This document shows positions 53,936-62,262 of a stretch of 64,000 nucleotides of DNA, one piece after another; the first letter of the stretch is position 1; the number at the start of each line of letters is the position of its first letter. The notes beneath the pieces were generated by a model. The model was not told where the DNA came from and did no database searches. It saw nothing but the letters and a program-made list of their open reading frames with translations. Origin of the DNA: Streptomyces sp. SAI-135 (GTDB lineage: Bacteria > Actinomycetota > Actinomycetes > Streptomycetales > Streptomycetaceae); assembly GCF_029893805.1 (NCBI RefSeq), contig NZ_JARXYP010000002.1, positions 9,052,001-9,116,000 on the forward strand, given 5' to 3'. Both the position numbers and the translations under genes were made by a program.

Positions 53936-54783
53936 CCGCCCTGCGCATGGCCGCCGTCGCCGCCGAGTTCGGCCGTGACCTGGAGGAGGACTTCCAGATC
54001 GCCGAACGGCTGATCAAGGAAGCCAGGGAGGAGGGCGTACGCCTTCTGGCTCTGCCCGAGGCGTGCCTCGGCGGGTATCTGCTCAGCCTCGACGACTCGA
54101 CCGAACTCGACGAGGGCCCGCCCGCGCTCGCCCTCGACGGCCCCGAGATCCGCCGACTGGCGTCCCTGGCAGGGGAGTTGACGGTCGTCGCCGGATACTG
54201 CGAAGCGGCCGGGGAAGCTCGCTACAACAGCGTCGTCTGCGTCACCGGTGACGGCGTCCTCGGCAACCACCGCAAGGTCCACCAGCCGCTGAGCGAGGAC
54301 GCCAGCTACTCCTCCGGTGATCGCTTCCACGCCTTCGACACCCCGGTCGGCCGGATCGGCATGATGATCTGCTACGACAAGGCGTTCCCGGAGTCCGCCC
54401 GCGCCCTCGCCCTCGACGGCGCCGAGATCGGGATCTGTGTCTCCGCCTGGCCGGGATCCCGGACGAACGCGGCCACCGACCTCGTCGACGACCGCTGGAA
54501 ACGCCGCTTCGACCTCTTCGACCGGGCCCGCGCGCTGGAGAACCAGATCGTGTGGCTGTCGGCCAACCAGGCGGGCACGTTCGGGTCGCTACGCTTCGTC
54601 GGCAGCGCCAAGGTCGTCGACCCCGGCGGCGAGATCCTCGCCGACACGGGCGTCGGCGCGGGCGTCGCCGTCGCCGAACTGGACGTCGCACAGGCACTGG
54701 AGACCGCCCGCCGGTCGATGGGGCACCTGCGCGACCGGCGGCCCGAGACCTACGACGTACCCACAGGAGCAGTCAGCGCATGA
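53932..54783 (+). CDS. carbon-nitrogen hydrolase (nitrilase superfamily), catalytic residues intact
   Basis: The 283-residue product shows the full nitrilase triad: Glu43 in LALPEACLGGY, Lys115 in NHRKVHQPL and Cys147 in GMMICYDKAFPE. It is shorter than the Nit6803 nitrilase found in many such clusters and closer in size to omega-amidase/carbamoylase-type members, so the substrate may be an amide or nitrile. It overlaps the preceding gene by 4 bases and its own stop overlaps the paralogue's start (ATGA). Confidence 0.92.
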   Translation: MTALRMAAVAAEFGRDLEEDFQIAERLIKEAREEGVRLLALPEACLGGYLLSLDDSTELDEGPPALALDGPEIRRLASLAGELTVVAGYCEAAGEARYNSVVCVTGDGVLGNHRKVHQPLSEDASYSSGDRFHAFDTPVGRIGMMICYDKAFPESARALALDGAEIGICVSAWPGSRTNAATDLVDDRWKRRFDLFDRARALENQIVWLSANQAGTFGSLRFVGSAKVVDPGGEILADTGVGAGVAVAELDVAQALETARRSMGHLRDRRPETYDVPTGAVSA

Positions 54784-55616
54784 GCACGATCCGGATCGCG
54801 GCCGCTGCCGCCCACTTCGGCCGCGACCTGGAGTTCGACCTGGCCCGCATCGCCAAGCTCATCGACGACGCGCGCACCTCCGGCGCCAATCTGCTGGTCC
54901 TGCCCGACGCCGCGCTCGGCGGCTACCTCGCCGACCTGCGCCACCCCGACCCCCAGGCCCTGCCGCCGGCCCTGAAGCCGGACGACCCGCTGATCCTCCA
55001 AGTCGCCCGTATGGCTGCCGAGATGGTGGTCTGTCTCGGCTACTGCGAGGACGGCGGCGACGAGCGCTACAACGCCGCGGTCTGCGTCAGCGGCGACGGG
55101 GTCCTCGGCCGCCACCGCAAGGTCCATCTGCCGGCCGGCGAGGTCGCCGCCTACGCGCCCGGCGACCGCTTCGACGCCTTTGACACCCCGGTCGGCCGCA
55201 TCGGCATGCTCATCGACTACGACAAGACCTTCCCCGAGTCGGCCCGTTCGCTGGCCCTGGACGGCGCCGAGATCCTCGCCTGCCTCTCGGCCTGGCCCAC
55301 GTCCATCACCAACCGCGCCCCGCGCATGGCCCAGGACCGCCAGGCCAAGCTCTTCGACCTGTACGACCAGACCCGCGCCGCCGAGAACCAGGTCGTCCTC
55401 GCCTCCTCCAACCAGACCGGCGCCATGGGCGGCATGCGCTTCCTCGGCCAGTCCAAGGTGGTCGGCCCTGGCGGTGACATCCTCGCCCGCACCTGGTCCA
55501 AGGCCGGCCTCGCGGTCGCCGGGATCGACGTCGCCGAGGAGATCGACCGTGCCCGACGCACCCTGCGCCACCTCGATGAACGCCGACCTGACGCCTACCG
55601 GGAGACCCCGTCGTGA
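54780..55616 (+). CDS. carbon-nitrogen hydrolase paralogue lacking the catalytic Cys
   Basis: The 278-residue product aligns along its length with the preceding gene, but the catalytic residues differ. LVLPDAALGGY has Asp43 for Glu, and GMLIDYDKTFPE has Asp146 for Cys (codon GAC for TGC). Lys114 is kept. It should not form the thioester intermediate and is therefore probably a pseudoenzyme, perhaps a regulatory or structural partner of the intact copy, since nitrilase-superfamily proteins oligomerise. ATG 54780 overlaps the preceding stop. Confidence 0.88.
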   Translation: MSTIRIAAAAAHFGRDLEFDLARIAKLIDDARTSGANLLVLPDAALGGYLADLRHPDPQALPPALKPDDPLILQVARMAAEMVVCLGYCEDGGDERYNAAVCVSGDGVLGRHRKVHLPAGEVAAYAPGDRFDAFDTPVGRIGMLIDYDKTFPESARSLALDGAEILACLSAWPTSITNRAPRMAQDRQAKLFDLYDQTRAAENQVVLASSNQTGAMGGMRFLGQSKVVGPGGDILARTWSKAGLAVAGIDVAEEIDRARRTLRHLDERRPDAYRETPS

Positions 55617-56719
55617 AGATCGCTCTGCTGAGCTACTCCACCAAGCCGCGCGGAGGCGTCGTCCACACCCTCGCCCTCGCCGAGGCGCTCGCCGCTGCCG
55701 GGCAGGACGTCACGGTGTGGACGCTGGGTCGCGGCGGCGACGCGGGCTTCTTCCGGCCGGTCGACCCCGCCGTGCGGCTGCGGATCGTTCCGTTCCCGGA
55801 CGGCCCGCCCGAGGAGCGAGTCGGCGAGCGGATCCTGCGCTCCATCGCCGTCCTGGGCACGGCTTTCGAGCCCTTCGCGGCGGCGTACGACATCGTCCAC
55901 GCTCAGGACTGCATCAGCGCCAACGCGGTCGGCGGCCGCTGCGTGCGCACCGTCCACCACATCGACCACTTCACCACCCCCGAACTGGCCGCCTGCCACG
56001 AGCGGGCCATCGTCGAGCCGTACGCGCACATCTGCGTGTCGTCGGCCGTCGCCACGGAACTGGCCGACGGCTGGGACATCAAGGCGGCGGTCATCCCCAA
56101 CGGGGTGGCCTACGACCGTTTCGCCACGACGGACCCGGCCGCCCGTGCGAACTGGCGTGCCCGCCTGGGCCGTTACGTCCTCACGGTCGGCGGCATCGAA
56201 CCCCGCAAGGGCTCGCTGGACCTGCTGGAGGCGTACGCCCTGCTGCGCTCCGCACACCCGGACGTACGACTGGTGATCGCGGGCGGCGAGACCCTCTTCG
56301 ACTACCGCGACTACCGAGCCCGCTGGGAAGCCCGCGCAGCCGAACTCGGCGTCGAACCGGTCGTGTTGGGCCAGGTCACCGAGGACGACCTGCCGCCCCT
56401 GGTGGCCGCCGCGTCCGCTTTCGCCTTCCCCTCGGTCAAGGAGGGTTTCGGACTGGCCGCGATGGAGGCGCTGGCCGCGGGAGTTCCGCTGGTCGTCCGC
56501 GATCTTCCCGTACTGCGCGAGGTGTTCGACAGCGCCGCCCGTTTCGCAACCACCCACCAGGATTTGGCCGCTGAGCTCGGCGCCGCGCTCACGGACGACA
56601 CCCCCGCGCGCCGGGAGAGGGGTCGCCGACTCGCCGCCCGCCACACCTGGGCCGCCGCTGCGGAACGCCACCTCGCGTTCTACGTCTCGTGGCTGAGCGG
56701 CACCGAGGGCCTCCGATAG
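55613..56719 (+). CDS. MSMEG_0565-family glycosyltransferase
   Basis: The 368-residue GT-B glycosyltransferase has N-terminal LLSYSTKPRGGVVHTLALAE and C-terminal family 4 features: VGGIEPRKGSLDLLEAYALL and the acidic EGFGLAAMEALAAGVP motif (E-x7-E). GTG 55613 overlaps the preceding stop. It is the last gene of the operon. Its acceptor is unknown; it implies that the pathway product, or a carrier, becomes glycosylated. Confidence 0.9.
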   Translation: MKIALLSYSTKPRGGVVHTLALAEALAAAGQDVTVWTLGRGGDAGFFRPVDPAVRLRIVPFPDGPPEERVGERILRSIAVLGTAFEPFAAAYDIVHAQDCISANAVGGRCVRTVHHIDHFTTPELAACHERAIVEPYAHICVSSAVATELADGWDIKAAVIPNGVAYDRFATTDPAARANWRARLGRYVLTVGGIEPRKGSLDLLEAYALLRSAHPDVRLVIAGGETLFDYRDYRARWEARAAELGVEPVVLGQVTEDDLPPLVAAASAFAFPSVKEGFGLAAMEALAAGVPLVVRDLPVLREVFDSAARFATTHQDLAAELGAALTDDTPARRERGRRLAARHTWAAAAERHLAFYVSWLSGTEGLR

Positions 56720-56916
56720 GACCCGACCGCGAGTCTGGCAACGCAGCCGCAGTCGTTCCCTCGACATCCGATCTCCGGATGAGGCAACCCATGCGCGCTT
56801 GTACCGTCGCAAGCGCCGGTCTCTCCGGGCGAGGGCGTTGGGTCGCTCACCACGCTCCTTGACTAAGAGCTGTCCCGCAACTGCTGGCGACAGTGAGCCG
56901 GTAACGCTGACCGACG

Positions 56917-57300
56917 TCAGCCGAAGAGGAGGTCAACGTCCTTCGCGATGCACAGCTGCAAGACGACCACCAACTGGCGGGCGTCGTCGATGTGCCGTCG
57001 GTGGAGCGGGTCGATGCTTCCCTCTTGAGGCTGGTCGGCGATCTCCTGCATGCGGGGTAGGACCGCTGCGCACTGCATCGGCGAGAGGTCGGGGCCACCG
57101 TCGTCGGGATGATTCAGGAGTGGTGCCAGGCTGGTGGAGACATCGTTCCAGGGGCGCTGTCCACCGAAGCCGTGCATCTCGTCCAGTGCGAACCCCTCGA
57201 CCTGCGCCAGCCACCGCCGGAACACTCCGAAGCCGGTGTAGGACCAGGACACGTCCGGGCTGCTGGTGTCGTCGTCTCCTGGGAACAGGACGAGCCCCAT
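56917..57300 (-). CDS. hypothetical protein, passenger inside the IS5 element
   Basis: The 127-residue acidic protein begins MGLVLFPGDDDTSSPDVSWS and contains YTGFGVFRRWLAQVEGFALD and DDARQLVVVLQLCIAKDVDL. ATG 57300 follows a strong site (GAGGAGGACAC). I recall close relatives as free-standing Streptomyces genes, so it appears to be an ordinary gene caught within the element's terminal repeats. No catalytic motif is seen. Confidence 0.75.
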   Translation of the reverse strand: MGLVLFPGDDDTSSPDVSWSYTGFGVFRRWLAQVEGFALDEMHGFGGQRPWNDVSTSLAPLLNHPDDGGPDLSPMQCAAVLPRMQEIADQPQEGSIDPLHRRHIDDARQLVVVLQLCIAKDVDLLFG

Positions 57301-57372
57301 GTGTCCTCCTCGTTGACCGCGCATACAGGATCGGCCTCAGGAAAGGGCGACGGCAACTGAAATGATCTCGTC

Positions 57373-58143
57373 GTGGCTGGTGTGATCACGGCGTCGGAGC
57401 CGTCCTGGATAGGTCCGTTCACCGGGTTGAGCCCGCGTCAGTTCGGCAGGCTGATCACCGCGTTGCGGCGCGAGGGTGCGGATCCGGTGCGCAAGGGCAG
57501 GCCGTGGAGCCTGCCGCTTGAGAATCGGGTGCTGCTGGTCGCCGCATACTGGCGCACCAACCTCACCCTGCGCCAACTCGCACCGCTGTTCGGGGTGTCG
57601 AAGTCCGCGGCCGATCGCATCATCGACGACCTCGGCCCGGCGCTCGCGCTGCAGCAGCGCAAGCGGTTCCGCCAGGGCACCGTACTGATCGTGGACGGCA
57701 CCCTGGTGCCCACCCGCGACCACGCCGTCGCCGAGCAGTCGAAGAATTACCGGTACTCCACCAACCACCAGGTCGTCATCGACGCCGACGCCCGGCTCGT
57801 CGTCGCTGTCGGCCGGCCACTGCCAGGCAACCGCAACGACTGCAAGGCATGGGAGCTGTCCGGCGCAAAGGAGGCCGTCGGCAAGACCATGGTCATCGCG
57901 GACGGCGGCTACCGGGGCACCGGCCTGGTCATCCCGCACCGCCGCGAGAAAGGCCAGACCGAGCTCCCGGCCTGGAAGGAGGAACACAACACCTCCCACC
58001 GCAAGGTCCGCGCCCGCGTCGAGCATGCCTTCGCCCGGATGAAGACCTGGAAGATCCTCCGCGACTGCCGCCTCAAGGGCGACGGCGTCCACCACGCCAT
58101 GCTCGGCATCGCCCGCCTGCATAACCTCACCCTCGCCGGCTGA
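57373..58143 (+). CDS. IS5-family transposase (DDE), intact
   Basis: The 256-residue product has an N-terminal HTH domain (LRQLAPLFGVSKSAADRIID) and the DDE core: first Asp in LIVDGTLVPT, second in VIADGGYRGTG and Glu in RARVEHAFARMKTWKILRD with the usual YREK-like spacing (Arg/Glu/Lys). All catalytic residues are present and no frameshift is seen, so it may be active. GTG 57373 has no clear ribosome site. Confidence 0.9.
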   Translation: MAGVITASEPSWIGPFTGLSPRQFGRLITALRREGADPVRKGRPWSLPLENRVLLVAAYWRTNLTLRQLAPLFGVSKSAADRIIDDLGPALALQQRKRFRQGTVLIVDGTLVPTRDHAVAEQSKNYRYSTNHQVVIDADARLVVAVGRPLPGNRNDCKAWELSGAKEAVGKTMVIADGGYRGTGLVIPHRREKGQTELPAWKEEHNTSHRKVRARVEHAFARMKTWKILRDCRLKGDGVHHAMLGIARLHNLTLAG

Positions 58144-58425
58144 CGAAGAACAGGCTGGTCAACGACCACGTCTTCGATCATTTACGGGACAGCTCTTACC
58201 GTCTCAGCAATGAGCGAACACTTGGTGTGCTCGGCACGTGTATTGCTGTGACCGCGTAGGTTCGCCGGGTTGGTGGTGTGACGGAGTGGTCTATTTGGCC
58301 ACTGAGCGTCTTAGAGGCCGTTCGCTTTCCGAATGCCGTGTGCGGACTCCGTTGGTCAGGCATGGGATTGCGGCTGTGGCGGGAGTCTCGACTTGTTGCT
58401 GATCGAGTCGGCCTGGGGGTGGCAC

Positions 58426-58602
58426 ATGCCGTCGATGCGGACGGTCCTGGAAACGCGGCGGAAGGCCGCTGCCGTGCGGGTGGAGGAGCTCGAAGCCGAA
58501 CTGGAGCGGGTGCGGACGGACCTGGCGGAGGCCGAGGAGGTTCTCAAGCTTCGGACGATCGGCCTCGAGCAGTATCTGGAAGCGCTCGCCGGGGAGGGTT
58601 AG
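58426..58602 (+). CDS. small coiled-coil hypothetical protein
   Basis: ATG 58426 opens 58 codons behind GGGGGTGG, encoding a single heptad-rich helix (RKAAAVRVEELEAELERVRT then DLAEAEEVLKLRTIGLEQYL). Proteins of this shape occur next to mobile elements in Streptomyces, and this one is flanked by IS5 and IS110 debris. Function unknown; it could be an accessory protein of a lost element. Confidence 0.55.
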   Translation: MPSMRTVLETRRKAAAVRVEELEAELERVRTDLAEAEEVLKLRTIGLEQYLEALAGEG

Positions 58603-58639
58603 CCGGCCGAGATGGTCGTTGGCCCGTCGCCGAGGAAGC

Positions 58640-58803
58640 CGGTCGGCCCGCGCCAAGCGGTGCCGCATCGGGAGAATGCGGCCGGGGTCGCAGTGAGGAC
58701 GTTGACACGACGGCGGGTCAGGGGCCAGGACCGGTTGGATGTGGCGCTTGCCCTCGGCTTGCTTGCGTTCGTAAAACCGGCGATAGTCTTCATCGGTTCT
58801 CAT
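58640..58803 (-). pseudogene. IS110-family transposase C-terminal fragment
   Basis: The minus strand encodes DYRRFYERKQAEGKRHIQPV, then in another frame TRRRVNVLTATP. This is the ending of IS110-type transposases (YxRKRAEGK-HxxA-ALARRR-NVLWA). A frameshift separates the two pieces and the rest of the gene is absent. Confidence 0.6.
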
Positions 58804-58914
58804 TAACGTTACTCAAGGAAGTCGTTCGCCAGTGACTCCCTAAGTCATCTTGAAACGACATTCACGACGAGGCTCTGGTCCACTTCGTGTGGTCCGTAAC
58901 TGTAAGCCACTGAT

Positions 58915-59605
58915 TAAGCGCTGTCCCGTAAATGATCTACGACGTGCGCATTGGGCTGCTTGTTTCTCGTCGCCCGGCGAGGGCGAGGTTGTGGAGGCGG
59001 GCGATGCCGAGCATGGCGTGGTGGACGCCGTCGCCTTTGAGACCGCAGTCGCGGAGAGTCTTCCAGGTCTTCATGCGGGCGAAAGCGTGCTCGACGCGGG
59101 CGCGGACCTTGCGGTGGGAGGAGTGTGTTCTTCTTTCCACTCCGGGAGGTCGGCCTAGCCTCTCTCGCGGCGGTGCGGGATGACCAGGCCGGTGCCGCGG
59201 TAGCCGCCGTCCGCGATGACGTTGGTGTGCCCGACGGCGGCTTGGCGCCGGACAGCTCCCATGCCTTGCAGTCGTTGCGGTTGCCGGGCAGCGGCCGGCC
59301 GACGGCGACGACGAGCGGGGTGTCGGCGTCGATGACGACCTGGTGGTTCGTGGAGTACCGGTAGTTCTTGGACTGCTCGGCCACCTGGTGGTCGCGGGTG
59401 GGACCAGGGTGCCGTCCACGATCAGCACGGTGTCCTTGCGGAACCTCTTGCGCTGCTGGAACGCGAGTGCCGGGCCGAGGCGGTCGATGATGTGGTCGGC
59501 GGCCGGCTTCGACACTCCGAACAGCGGTGCGAGTTGGCGCAGTCTGGGGTTGGTGCGCCAGTACGCGGCGACCAGCAGGACCCGGTTCTCCAGCGGCAAG
59601 CTCGG
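58915..59605 (-). mobile_element. decayed IS5 copy, truncated at the left end
   Basis: The right terminal repeat TAAGCGCTGTCCCGTAAA lies at 58915-58932. The transposase reads LPLENRVLLVAAYWRTNPRL and DHIIDRLGPALAFQQRKRF in one frame, switches near 59400 to AEQSKNYRYSTNHQVVIDAD, and returns to RARVEHAFARMKTWKTLRDC. It lacks the first 40 or so residues and the left repeat. Its broken left end is joined directly to the GlxA-type gene at about 59605. It is inactive. Confidence 0.8.
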
Positions 59606-60099
59606 TCGTGCGCAGCCTTCCAGTGTGTGGTCGCGCGCTTGCCGTCCAGGAGGCCTGCGGCGCCGAGGATGAAGGCTCCGGTGCAGATGGACGCGACACG
59701 GCCGGCCCGGAGTGAGAGTGTTCGCGTGGCCTCGATCAGATCACCGGGCACAGGTGTGCGCGGGTAGAGATCTGCGCCGGCCACCAGGAACGTGTCGGGA
59801 GCAGGCTCCGTGGCGGCGGCGTCGTCGACCGCGATCCGGATTCCGATGGACGAGGTGACGTCGACACCGGTCGGTGACACCAGCACGATCGTGTAGTTGG
59901 CACCGGGCCGGTTCGCTTCCCCGAATACCTCCGCGGGGACGGCGTCCAGAAGTTTGACTCCGTCGTAGACGAGGATCGAGACCCGATGCTGGGCGGAGCC
60001 CCCGATGCCGCCGCCTGCCTGTCCGGATTCGGGTGACTCGTGGCCGGAGTGAGGGAGCGCCGGACGCTGGGTGGTTGGCAGTGTGGAAGACGGATGCAC
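59605..60099 (-). pseudogene. GlxA-family (DJ-1/PfpI + AraC) regulator, truncated by IS5
   Basis: About 165 residues of a DJ-1/PfpI-type domain are intact: VSILVYDGVKLLDAVPAEVF, FLVAGADLYP and the nucleophile elbow ASICTGAFILGAAGLLDGKR. At ATTHWKAAHDRA the sequence changes into out-of-frame IS5 DNA, so the AraC DNA-binding half is lost. Such proteins are regulators or isonitrile-hydratase-like. It is divergent from the HD-domain gene, with only 41 bases between starts, and would have been its regulator. Confidence 0.75.
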
Positions 60100-60140
60100 C
60101 GTCCATTGGTAACACCCAGATATCCGAAGGAGCAGAGGTC

Positions 60141-60779
60141 ATGAGCGAGATCATCGCAGGGGTAGAAATTCCTGAAACGGCGGCAGTCGCCGAGGCCACC
60201 CGCGCCATGCAGGAGATGACCAGCCCCCTTATCTACCACCACTCCCGGCGCGTTTTCGTCTTCGGTGCCATTCATGCTCACAGGCTCGGCCTGGACCCCG
60301 ACCCGGAGCTTCTCTACCTGTCCGCCATGTTCCACGACACGGGCTTGTTGACGCCGTTTTCCAGTGCAGAGCAGCGCTTCGAAGTCGATGGAGCCGACCA
60401 CGCCCGCAAGTTCATGCTGGACCGTGGGTTCCCGGCCGCGGCCGCCGACGTGGTGTGGACGGCCATCGCCCTGCACACGACCCCGGGAATTCCCCACCGG
60501 ATGGGCCCGGAGGTCGCCGTCACGTACTTCGGGGTTCTGACCGACGTGCTCGGCTTCGGTCTGGACGAGCTGGACCGCAGCCAGGTGGACGAGATCACCG
60601 CCGCCCATCCGCGGGGCGACTTCAAGAACGAGTTCCTGCAGGCCTACGTCGACGGTCTCAAGCACCGCCCCGAGACCACGAACGGAACCGTGAATGCCGA
60701 TGTGCTGGAACACTTCGTTCCCGGCTTCCGGCGCACCACTACGGTTGAGCGCATGCTGGGCGCTCCCTGGCCTAGCTGA
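60141..60779 (+). CDS. HD-domain protein, cyanamide hydratase-like
   Basis: The 212-residue product has the HD-domain metal motif: IYHHSRRVFVFGAIHAHRLG, then AMFHDTGLLTPF and RFEVDGADHARKFML, with IALHTTPGIPHR. This pattern is shared with the cyanamide hydratase (DDI2-like) branch of HD hydrolases. ATG 60141 follows AAGGAGCAGAGGTC. The substrate is not established. It is followed by an MFS exporter gene 25 bases later and is divergent from the truncated GlxA-type gene. Confidence 0.85.
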   Translation: MSEIIAGVEIPETAAVAEATRAMQEMTSPLIYHHSRRVFVFGAIHAHRLGLDPDPELLYLSAMFHDTGLLTPFSSAEQRFEVDGADHARKFMLDRGFPAAAADVVWTAIALHTTPGIPHRMGPEVAVTYFGVLTDVLGFGLDELDRSQVDEITAAHPRGDFKNEFLQAYVDGLKHRPETTNGTVNADVLEHFVPGFRRTTTVERMLGAPWPS

Positions 60780-60804
60780 TCAGGACGCCAGAAGAGGCAA
60801 CGTG

Positions 60805-62076
60805 ATGAAACGTGTGAGTCGCTCTCACGGCGGGCGTCGTCTCGGACGAGGTCCGGCCTTCGCCGTGCTGTTCGGTGCCAATGTGGTGATGATGGCCACG
60901 GCAAGCGCACCGTCACCGATCTACCCGCTGTACCGGGAGCGCTGGGGCCTGTCGGTCACGATGCTGACGGTGGTCTTCGCGGTGTATGTCGTCGGTCTGC
61001 TCGGCGCGTTGCTGACGGTCGGATCGCTGAGCGACCATCTGGGGCGCCGCCCTGTGCTGGTCGCCGCCTTTCTGGTGGCGGCGGCCAGCACGGCCATCTT
61101 CTGGACGGCCGACGGTATCGTCCCCCTCCTGATCGCCCGGGTGGTGCAGGGCATCGCCACGGGGACGGCCACGGGTGCTCTTGCTGCCGGACTGGTCGAC
61201 TTCTCACCTGCGCGACGTCCGCAGCTGGGGCCGACGATGACGGCGGTGGGCACGAGTATCGGCATGGCCACCGGTGCCGGAGTCGTGGGGTTGCTGGTGC
61301 AGGCGACGTCACGCCCCGACGCGTATGTCTTTCCGGTCCTTACACTGACCTTCGTCGTTCTGGCCGCGGTCGTCCTCAGGATCCCCGAGCCACCCGCCCC
61401 TCCAGCATTTCGGCTGGCGTCGTTGCGACCAAGGGTCCGGGTCCCTCGGGAGGTCCGGCCGGCGTTCCTCGCCTCGGTTCCCGCCCTTGTCGCGGGGTGG
61501 GCCGTCACGGGTCTGTTCCTTTCGCTCACCCCCTCCCTGGTGAGCAACGTCCTGCATGTGCGGTACGGCGCTGCGGGCGGGCTCAGCATCGCCGCGCTGT
61601 TTCTGGCCAACAGCGTGGGCGCCTTCTGCTCCGTTCGGCAGACGGCACGGCACGCCACGTCGATAGGGGCGGTTCTCCTGACCCTGGGTGCGTTCGCACT
61701 GGCGGTGGCCCTCGCTGTTGCGTCGGCGGCCGTGTACGTGGGCGGATCAGTCGTCGCAGGGCTGGGCGTCGGCCTGACGTTCAACGGGAGCCTTCGCGCC
61801 ATCAGCGCGGTCACCACCGCGAAGTCGCGCGCTGAGGTCTTCTCGGCCGTCTACGTGATCAGCTATGCGGCGTTGAGTCTTCCGACCCTCGCAGCCGGGG
61901 TCGCGGCGCCCTCATGGGGACTGGAGACCACGGGCTACCTGTACGTCGGCTTTGTCGGGGCGCTGTCGTTGGGTGCGGCCCTCCACGCCGGACGACAGCG
62001 TGCTCACCGGCCGACCGCAGACCCGACGCGGACGGCCGGGAAAGGCGCCCCTCACAGCGAACTGACCCGCTGCTGA
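60805..62076 (+). CDS. MFS transporter
   Basis: The 423-residue product has about 12 membrane helices with the MFS A-motif (GSLSDHLGRRPVLV) in the loop after helix 2 and a long hydrophilic tail. ATG 60805 (GTG 60802 just before) follows AGAAGAGGCAAC. It is probably co-transcribed with the HD-domain gene and is likely a drug or metabolite exporter. Confidence 0.87.
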   Translation: MKRVSRSHGGRRLGRGPAFAVLFGANVVMMATASAPSPIYPLYRERWGLSVTMLTVVFAVYVVGLLGALLTVGSLSDHLGRRPVLVAAFLVAAASTAIFWTADGIVPLLIARVVQGIATGTATGALAAGLVDFSPARRPQLGPTMTAVGTSIGMATGAGVVGLLVQATSRPDAYVFPVLTLTFVVLAAVVLRIPEPPAPPAFRLASLRPRVRVPREVRPAFLASVPALVAGWAVTGLFLSLTPSLVSNVLHVRYGAAGGLSIAALFLANSVGAFCSVRQTARHATSIGAVLLTLGAFALAVALAVASAAVYVGGSVVAGLGVGLTFNGSLRAISAVTTAKSRAEVFSAVYVISYAALSLPTLAAGVAAPSWGLETTGYLYVGFVGALSLGAALHAGRQRAHRPTADPTRTAGKGAPHSELTRC

Positions 62077-62195
62077 GCACCCCCGGCGAGTCGTTTCCGG
62101 GTGGTGTTGCCACAGCGGGAGTGCCTCCACCGGAAAACACCGCCGTACGCCGACATCAGCCCCAGAGCAGCCCGACCCACGACTTACGACCGCCG

Positions 62196-62222
62196 TGTCA
62201 GAGCGGAATTCCTGAGCTCGGC
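62196..62222 (+). promoter_or_regulatory. candidate ECF41-type promoter of the second sigma gene
   Basis: TGTCAGA (62196-62202), a 16-base spacer and CGGC (62219-62222) resemble TGTCACA-N16-CGTC. It is 40 bases before the ECF41 ATG and suggests autoregulation. The -10 part is a weak match. Confidence 0.45.
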
Positions 62223-62262
62223 TCTATGCCGGCTCCGCAGGCAGGAGGAGGTTGCGATCCGT

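Larger units (their letters stand above)
56864..58198. mobile_element. IS5-family insertion element with passenger gene
   Basis: The left end TAAGAGCTGTCCCGCAA (56864-56880) and the right end TTTACGGGACAGCTCTTA (58181-58198) are inverted repeats sharing 14 exact bases (TAAGAGCTGTCCCG) and weaker matches for ten more. Between them are an intact transposase and, in the opposite direction, a 127-residue hypothetical gene. No clear target duplication was found. A second, decayed transposase copy at 58915-59605 carries the same right end. Confidence 0.7.

Noticed and set aside
53932..54783. Typical Nit6803-type nitrilase
   Set aside because: It is about 60 residues shorter and its motifs (PEACLGGY, ICYDKAFPE) differ from the Nit6803 pattern, so only a general carbon-nitrogen hydrolase call is made.
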